Source: Anisus vortex
Lineage: Eukaryota > Mollusca > Gastropoda > Planorbidae
Assembly: GCA_949126835.1 (NCBI GenBank)
Contig: OX421495.1
Span: 29,115,171 to 29,179,170, forward strand
Length of the DNA stretch: 64,000 nucleotides
Direction of reading: 5' to 3'
Under the pieces are notes generated by a model. That model made no database searches. It was not told the DNA's origin and saw only the letters and a list, made by a program, of their open reading frames with translations. Below, piece after piece: positions 57,027 through 64,000 of this stretch (position 1 is the stretch's first letter; every line of letters begins with the position of its first letter). The translations under genes were made by a program, and so were the position numbers.

Positions 57027-57030
57027 TCAT
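55939..57030 (-). pseudogene. CR1/L2 LINE reverse transcriptase
   Basis: An open frame of 363 codons. Motifs in order are FKTAVIKPLLKK (46-57), FRPVSNLP (68-75), FQSAYRPGHSCETAIL (102-117), the catalytic Asp in LLDLSAAFDVINHD (137-150), CGVPQGSVLGPILF (195-208), YADDTQLY (229-236) and LKLNDDKTEAIL. All RT catalytic aspartates are intact. A K-rich slip at residues ~345-350 and a stop at 55939 separate it from the C-terminus at 55497-55748. The enzyme copies LINE RNA onto nicked DNA. This copy cannot move without an endonuclease, but the open RT frame suggests moderate age. Confidence 0.92.
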
Positions 57031-57605
57031 AAAAAGGAACTTTTACAAATGTAATAAGAATATAAAATTAAAATGCTATCTCACATTAGTTAGGCCTCTA
57101 CTAGAATATGCAGGATCTGTATGGGACCCATCAACTAAAGAAAACATTAAAAAAATTGGAACAAATTCAAAAAAGAGCTGCAAGGTTCATAACTAGTGAA
57201 TATTCCCAATTGACAAGAGTAACACCATTAGTCAAATCACTAAACCTAGAAACACTAGAGGACAGAAGGGCAAAGAGTAAAGTAATAATAATACATAAGG
57301 CAATAAACTCCAATTTAGAAATACAGCCCAATAACAACCTGTTGCACAGCTCAGATAAACCTAAAGACAAAAACCATTTCCTTATTCCCTATGCGAGAAC
57401 AAATGCATATAAGTACTCTTTCTTCCCGAGTGGCATTCAAGCATGGAATGGGTTGCCTGAACAAACCAGGAAAACCAAAAACTTAACATCATTTAAAACA
57501 TTAATAAAAATGCAAGACTAGACTCGGACCACGGATGAACGTAGGACTCAATAATCTTCTTTATAGAAGGAGCGCTGTAATGTATAAGATAAGATAAGAT
57601 AAGAT
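57027..57605 (+). pseudogene. LINE RT fragment B and 3' tail
   Basis: Continuation of 55135-55310. It reads GFIKRNFYKCNKNIKLKCYL then TLVRPLLEYAGSVWDP, and after a frame change KKLEQIQKRAARFITSEYSQ through FFPSGIQAWNGLPEQTRKT to the stop at 57519-57521. The 3' UTR holds AATCTTCTTTATAGAAGGAGCG and a (TAAGA)n tail at 57578-57607. It belongs to the same family as 45894-46165 and 63715-64000. Confidence 0.88.
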
Positions 57606-58300
57606 AAGCTACATTTTAATCAATCGCTATTACTGGGATAAATGTCTTTTATTCGAGTGCTATAGGCTCCTAAGCAAACATATATATAAATAAATATATA
57701 AACAAACATATAAACAAACTCACGGTAATTATATATGTTGATATGTTTGTTCGCTATAGGCTCCTAAGCCGTTTGATTAATCGGGACAAAAGTTAAATGT
57801 ATAAATCGGAAACGTTCTCCAAAAGATAATTTTATTTTATGACTTATAATCATGAATGTGTTGATTAAAAAAAATCCAAAATGTTATATCTATCTATGCA
57901 AATAAATATAACCGTACATAAAAATGGCCATTTCCGTTCATTTACTATGTTGAACGCGAGAAATACTCTGTTGAACGCGATGGTGTTATCGGGTTTTCCC
58001 AATTCTGTTGTTGTTGCTTTTATGTGGCGAGACCTTTTTTAAAAGTTACGCACCGCAATTTTGCTTGGAGAGTTTGAATGGTGTACTTTACAAAAAATAC
58101 TAGCGAATGACGTAATGTCTATTTCTTTTTTCATTAAAGATGTTTGCATTATCCTTTTAAGTAAAAGTAACCAAATGTTTTAATTATTTAATGGATTCAC
58201 GTCGCTATTGAGAGCATCTTTTAATAGGCGACTATATACACTCCATAAATTAAATGATACGAATTATAAAGGACAAGTTATAAATGATTACTTTTAAATA
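57606..58300. other. unassigned AT-rich DNA
   Basis: CTATAGGCTCCTAAGC occurs twice, around a block of alternating AAACATATA words (57660-57775). There is no gene. Confidence 0.4.
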
Positions 58301-59210
58301 CCAAAAGCATGACAGCAACAAATTGTATGCATGTGCAAGTGTCAGGGCGACCGGACACAATATAGAATAATAAAAACTAAATACCGAAAGAAACATTATC
58401 CATACTGTTTTATTGATACAATAAGCAAGAACACAAATTAAATACCGAAAAAAATCGTTCTCCACTTTAGTTTTTATTCTTTTGAAATATTAATCTCTAC
58501 GTTTTTTTATTATTTACCTTTTTACTGTTTGGTATTTGTTTGTTTTTTCTTTTAGATAGCATATTATTGGTAATTTAATATTATTAAAAACAAGTCAAGT
58601 CAACACAGCTGTTCGCTACTTTTTAATACCGAATTAAAAAGTCTCTAAGAAAACCCGGACGAGCCTTTCGGCTCTTGTGTCCAGTTTAGGATTGAGCAAT
58701 CTCTGTTCGGGCTCCAGCCACCCCCGACACGTCGAAGGCGTGGCGTGCCGTGTAACAGGGGAGGTTTCCGCAGGCCAGCGACCGTTTACTGCGGTTCCCC
58801 TAAAGATCATTATCGTGGTGTCTCGTCCGTATACCTGCACTGTCACCCGGTAGCACAAATCCTACACTATAGGTGCAGGCATCCAGGCACCGGATCGTTC
58901 TCGAGACGGGATTGCAGCTACCATTGCTTCCTCTCCACCGAGACCCCATGGCCTCTCGGCAGTGCAATGGATCTCGGACCCACTGCGGAGGCTGTCCCCC
59001 ATGCGTTCGCCTGCCGGTGTATTCTTAATGGGAATGTATCGGCGGTTTACCCACTACGCCAGTCTTTGAGGCCCATGGTTACAGTAGTACCAGAAGTTTG
59101 ACAGCAACAATTCTTATACATATGCCAGGGTCAGGGTAACCAGAGCAATGAAAAAGAACAAAAACTTAATACCGAAATGAAACGTTCTCACTCCAGTTTG
59201 TATTGTAATA
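58300..59210. other. GC-rich island between direct repeats
   Basis: 58640-59095 is strikingly GC-rich in AT-rich DNA. It is bounded by related segments containing TGACAGCAACAA and TTAATACCGAAA (58300-58490 and 59097-59200). ACTTTTTAATACCGAATTAA begins a 25-bp near-palindrome at 58619-58643. A GAGCCTTTCGGCTC hairpin follows at 58662. Open frames on both strands (58634-58858 minus, 58745-59101 plus) are unrecognised. It is probably the leader of a dispersed retroelement, but I cannot prove this. Confidence 0.45.
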
Positions 59211-60880
59211 GTATTTTTTCTTTCTCTCTTAACAAAACACATTGTAGTCATTCGTTTATCCGTCATTTTGACGGGCGTAACCACTAGTAACTACATAAAG
59301 AGTATAAGGTGAGTTGCACCACGAGAAATAGGAACATTTAGAAAAAGATAAAATTATGCAACTAAAATCAACACAATGAAAACAAATAATTTTTTATCAG
59401 TGCAAGGAAGATTCCGCAAGTGAAAGTTTTGCTAAAAGTATATTGATAGTCATTATGGACTTTTAAACATGGTTTAGTAACACAAAAAGAATTTATTTTA
59501 AAGGCAACAGACATTGTATGTCCTGGTAAATAGATAATTTTCAAAGGCACAGGCAGAAGCGGGTGCCCGGGTAATCTAGATTTTTTTCTAGAAAACGAAA
59601 CATGGTTCTTAATGGGGTCCAAAGCTCAGTTTCGCTATCAGATATGAGGTACCAATTTTTATAAAATAAAATAAAAAACACAATCTATTTCTTGTCAAAA
59701 TAACAAATTGTTTTTACACCGGTGGTCAATAGCCATACAGTTTGAACAATTAATAATAAAATTAGGGATTTGATTTCAACCCCCCCCCCCCCCCCAATGC
59801 TCTAGCAATTGTCTTTCTTTAATTATGGTCAACGTTTTATCATTAAGAACAAGTATCTAGATAATTGGTCACATAAGGAACAATTTAGTTTAGGTGTTAG
59901 AATTTTAAATAAATCTAGCCATAAACATGCTAAGCAATGAAAGTTCGGACATGTTGTGTTTTTAACGATATTACTATGTAGAGAATTTGTGACTATATAA
60001 TTCATACATTTAAAGCTCGTGGATCTTAAGTGTGAAAGAAAAAATTGAAAAGTTAGGATTCCCGAAGTTAAGATCACAAGAAATGTTTCCCGAGGTTACC
60101 ACACGATGCTTTATTAAAGATTATTACTATGCTTAAAAGTTTATATTTCGGCAATTGTGAACTTGTTTTCTTTTTAATCTGAGGACAACTGCTCAGTGTA
60201 ATAATTTGTAAGCAGCACTGAGTTGTATTATTTTTTTTTAGCTCATTGCTAAAGCTAAACCCTGCCAGCTAGTAGCAAGAAACATAAAAACAAAAAGACA
60301 GCCATCGCAATTCATCAGTTCAAGCTGATGTGTATTAAATGAAATGAATTCAGAAACACTAATTAATCTCTTGCGTCAATTTCAGATTTGAATCCGATGG
60401 TACCGCACGAGGGTTAATTACTATTTGTTTCCTGCAATATTAGCTTGAGATCACTGACTTATATAATGTGTCTGTAAATAGGTCGTTTTGGAAACAAGGT
60501 GATCTGAAAACAATACAGTATGATGCAGTATGACGTCATTGAAACTTGAATACACACACTCGCAAAACAAATACACAAACCAACAAGTATCAACTGTCAC
60601 TTTGACAGACACAAGCATACGCCCACTTTGTGCCAGGTGCTACAGTTGGTTTTGTCAAGGTGTGCTAGATTTTGTTATCAGCTAAACTTGAAATTGAAAA
60701 CCAACCTTAGGACCAAATGCTTGGCTTCAAATAATAAACTAACATTACTTTTCTTTTTTCTTTAATATAAAAATTTTTATAGTCAATTTAATTACTTGAC
60801 ATTTGTAGTTAATTTTTTTTTCTTTGAAGGTTGTAGAATGTATAGAACAAATAATAGCAGTACATGTATTATATCTCTGG
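59211..60880. other. unassigned AT-rich DNA
   Basis: Contains a 16-base poly-C run near 59781-59796. No coding or transposon signature is recognised over 1.6 kb. Confidence 0.4.
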
Positions 60881-61385
60881 AATTCGTATACATATGTTGG
60901 TACAGACACTGTAATGTAGAACATTTATTCACGTGTTGGTACAGACACTGTAATGTAGAACATTTATACATATGTTTGCACAGACACAATAATGTAGAAC
61001 ATATACCGGTATAAATATGTTTGTAACGAGACTGTAATGTAGAACACTTCTACACATGTTTATACAGACACTATAATGTAGAACATTTCTACACATGTTT
61101 ATACAGACACTATAATGTAGAACATTTATACATATGTTTGTAAAGACACTATAATGTAGAACATTTATACATATGTTTGTACAGACACTATAATGTAGAA
61201 CATAATTATATAAATATGTTTTTAACGACATTGTAATGTAGAATATTTATACATATGTTTGTATAGATACTGTAATGTAAAACATTTAAACACACCTTTG
61301 TACAGACACAATAATGTTGAACATTTAAAAATATGTTTGTAACGACACTGTAATGCAGAGCCTGCACATGTTTGTACAGACTTTT
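60880..61385. repeat. 39-bp satellite
   Basis: About 13 copies of a 39-bp unit, ACAGACACTGTAATGTAGAA followed by CATTTATACATATGTTTGT. Variants are more diverged at the right. Confidence 0.95.
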
Positions 61386-62158
61386 TAATGTTAAAATTAA
61401 TTTGTGAAATGTATCTTATTGTTTGTATTTATGGATTTTTTATATTTTTAGTTTATGTGGAAACTATTTGTGGTATGTTAAACAACGTCGAACTGTGCAA
61501 CTTTAGAAAAGTGTTTATATTTCTCTATCAAACCTAAAAAATTTTTATCCCATTCTATGCCATTTATTATTTAAGTCTTGGGAGGTTAAACGAAAACTGA
61601 ATTCCGGTTAAACCGGTTTTGAATTTCAAAACCTTTTTTTCGTTTTTTTTTTAGTTTTGATGGATACATTTTAAAAAAATAATGCTAGATTCTCACAAAA
61701 CAATTCTTGAAATGTCTTGCTAACACTAAGCAGTTTTTTTTCCAAATCTTAACTATGGCTTGCGATATGGTAAAAACAACATCAAACCAAATATAAAGTT
61801 ACAATTAACAGGCATCTTGGGCTCTTCCTTTTGATGTGCGCTTACATTTGACCTTGATGTATGCAATGTTTTCCCTGTGACCCTGAACAATTCGGCTAGA
61901 CACTGTGTGTGAGCTTAAGGCCTATTATTAATGGTACTATTAAATAAATTTTAATATTCTTTAAATGTGTGCTACGAGAAACATTTTCTGATAGATCAAT
62001 ACATGTACATTATACAAGTCTAGGTCCGCGGACTGTTGTACCATATGTCATTACAGGGCCCTCGAGAAAAAAAAAGATGCCGGTACGAGATCTTTTCTGC
62101 ACCCCCCCCCCTCCACACACACACTTTTTGTCTAACGCTAGTCATATCTAGATTATTT
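61386..62158. other. unassigned AT-rich DNA
   Basis: Contains a CCGGTTAAACCGG palindrome near 61602 and a poly-C run near 62103. There is no gene. Confidence 0.4.
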
Positions 62159-62166
62159 ATTTATAT

Positions 62167-63060
62167 CAGGGGTCGGTAACCTAAGGCACGCGTGTCAAAC
62201 TTGGCACACAGCGATTTTCAGTGGCACGCGAGAGACCTCCAAGATGTGGTGGGTTTTTTTAATAATAGGACAACATTTTTCGGTTCTCATTGAGGAAAAC
62301 TGACTGTGGAAGCCGATGTTTCTGAATGACATAGCGATACATTTCAGTGAGTTGCATTTACAAACATAACTTTTTTTGCCATCACTATTGAATCAAATGT
62401 GGAAACGTTTTTTAATTAAAGGTAGATAATTAATCTGTTTTATTTGAGCCAATATTTCTAATATTATTATGTTACTATTTTTCTTTTAAAAAATAAAAGA
62501 AATAGCTTACAATTTACAAACTTTGACATGATCAAATTGTAAAAAGTATTTGAAAATTATATTAATATTAAAAGACTAAAGAATTTATATGTATATTTTC
62601 AAACATTTCATTAACTACCCAGAATGTATAATTTTTACGTATCTATTCAGCTTAACTTTATAATTTCTCATTTCTAATTTGATTTCATAATATAATTAAC
62701 ACTTGCAAGTAGTGTTAGATCCTCATCTTGACTACCAAATGATTAGACAATAATTACCATAAATATGAAAGTTTAGTAATAAAATATTGTATATAATTTA
62801 TTATAATACAAATGCAAATAAAAGGATGATAATCTAAAACACGTTAATTTTGTATTAAATATAAAACGTCTTAACGATTTTCTGTATAAATAATCTTCTT
62901 TGCTTTTGACCATGGTCTTTCTACAAAGTTAAAATAATTGTCCTATAAAAATAATTTTTAAAACGTATAATGGAGCAGTTTGGCTTTTAGGCCGTTGGCA
63001 CACTTAATGATTTAGAAATCCCACTTTGGCACTCTGTTAGCAAAAGGTTGCCGGCCCGTG
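62167..63060. mobile_element. hAT-type non-autonomous element (894 bp)
   Basis: Flanked by the exact 8-bp duplication ATTTATAT (62159-62166 and 63061-63068). Termini are CAGGGGTCGGTAACCT and the inverse of CACGGGCCGGCAACCT. GGCACAC words lie inside both ends. The interior is AT-rich with no transposase. Confidence 0.93.
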
Positions 63061-63394
63061 ATTTATATTACATACGTTTGAAAAATCAGGAATCTTTTTA
63101 AAAGGTCTGTGGACCATTTTGTGAGTGTAATCGTTTCAATCACAGTCTTAAAGGTCTATTACAAAAATACTTTTAATCAAGTACATAGTTCTTAATTTAA
63201 ATTATTGTCATTGTTCCTCCGCTTCAGTATTGAACTTGCAAATAATATTACCAGGATGTGTAAAATGGGAAAAGTGACTCTCACTGATGATTGATGATTA
63301 TTTTGGTTGAAAAAAACTCCTTGATAGAGAGCACACCGTTACCCAGATAGGTATATCCTAAATAATACAGGTCTACACACCATCGAAGCTTAAA

Positions 63395-63562
63395 ACAACC
63401 CAGTCAGAGAGAGTCTGGGACAAGAGAATCTTTTAAAAAGAACTTAAAGACCTTTCTCTTTGGCTAATACATCTGCCATTGCAAGTTTGCAAGTCACACC
63501 AAGAGCGCACTGAGCATGCTAATTTAATAGCATGGATAGAAGCGCTAAGAAGTGTCCATTCT
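63395..63562 (+). pseudogene. CR1/L2-type LINE 3' end fragment
   Basis: The plus strand reads RESFKKNLKTFLFG and stop, the usual C-terminus of CR1/L2 LINEs. A short UTR with GAGCATGCTAATTTAATAGC and GAAGCGCTAAGAAG follows, then a TTATCTTATCTTA tail. It is heavily 5'-truncated. Confidence 0.75.
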
Positions 63563-63714
63563 TATCTTATCTTAAGAAACGGTTCATTAGTGGTCAACAG
63601 GGGATAAGTTGTAAATATGATTTGATAGATGACATACACCCAAAAACTGACGATAATGTATGGTTATAATATAATGGATGTGGCGTTTACCATGTCTGAT
63701 CAAAGTACCTATTA

Positions 63715-64000
63715 TCTTTTTCATTACATAAGCTCCTTCTATAAAGAAGATTATTGAAATTATTGCGTCCTACGCAAGTCCATGGCTTGAGTCTAATCCT
63801 GCATTTCTATTAGTGTTTAAAATGATAAGTTAATGATTTTCCTGGTTTGTCCAGGAAACACATTCCATGCCCGGATGCCACTTGGGTTAAAAAAAAAAAG
63901 TACTTGTGTGCGTTTGTGCGTATAAGTTCGTATAAGGGATGCAGAAAGTGTCTTTGTCTTTATGTTTATCTGAGCATCGTAACATATTGTTTTTATTTTG
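63715..64000 (-). pseudogene. LINE 3' end, runs off the window
   Basis: The minus strand gives a decayed PSGIRAWN and GQTRKIINLSF-like C-terminus, then the TTCTTTATAGAAGGAGC 3' UTR block shared with 57530-57570 and 45905-45930. The 5' portion would lie beyond position 64000. Confidence 0.75.

Noticed and set aside
60929..61231. 100-codon minus-strand frame rich in VLHYSVC
   Set aside because: Arises from the 39-bp satellite, whose unit is a multiple of three.

Overview
This window is animal genomic DNA made almost entirely of repeats. I find no complete host gene, no rRNA, no functional tRNA, no CRISPR and no prokaryotic gene organisation. Tandem arrays of unit 4 to about 66 bp cover roughly 20 kb, and most of the remainder is recognisable transposon. 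AT-rich DNA, frequent TAGGCCT words, tRNA-derived SINEs, CR1/L2-type LINEs and hAT, Harbinger, piggyBac and Tc1/mariner relatives suggest an invertebrate. A lophotrochozoan, perhaps a gastropod mollusc, is my best guess, but this is inference from repeat style and not proof.

Layout. 1-8300: 13-bp satellite, a 0.58-kb MITE with a degenerate hAT element in its end, a piggyBac-like MITE, and a 37-bp satellite. 8300-13030: a tRNA-derived SINE split by a pogo-like fragment and a 24-bp minisatellite, a 1.6-kb TACA array with duplicated flank, a second MITE copy (empty of the hAT), and one small candidate host exon. 13080-23770: a 22-bp array, then a 38-bp satellite cut by a 7.7-kb LTR retrotransposon (TSD CTAT). 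23770-28570: an 18-bp satellite cut by a Harbinger element (TSD TAA), a LINE remnant cut by a hAT MITE, and a second SINE. 28870-39500: a LINE endonuclease reading frame split by an 8-kb array of about 728 units of 11 bp, then a second LINE 5' fragment and a GATA array. 39850-47000: 26-, 36/35-, 46- and 28-bp arrays, the 46-bp one cut by a TA-flanked inverted-repeat element. 47850-57600: a second, decayed LTR retrotransposon of the same clade (TSD GTAT), then a CR1/L2 LINE nested in another LINE. 57600-64000: mostly unassigned DNA with a GC-rich island, a 39-bp array, a hAT MITE and two LINE 3' ends.

The most notable system is the pair of LTR retrotransposons at 14764-22479 and 47940-55101. 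Both have a Ty3/gypsy-type reverse transcriptase, but the integrase lies before it (protease-integrase-RT-RNase H), which is the Ty1/copia order. Their Gag carries a SCAN-like capsid region. These are hallmarks of the Gmr1-like lineage. The first has essentially identical LTRs, so it moved recently; its only visible lesion is a one-base frame change in an A6 run at the Gag zinc knuckle. The second has several stops and a piggyBac-like MITE inside one LTR.

A second unusual object is the 8-kb, 11-bp array, which appears to have grown from codons inside a LINE endonuclease gene. Several satellites have been interrupted by transposons with exact target-site duplications, so neighbouring arrays can be paired and the order of insertions read.
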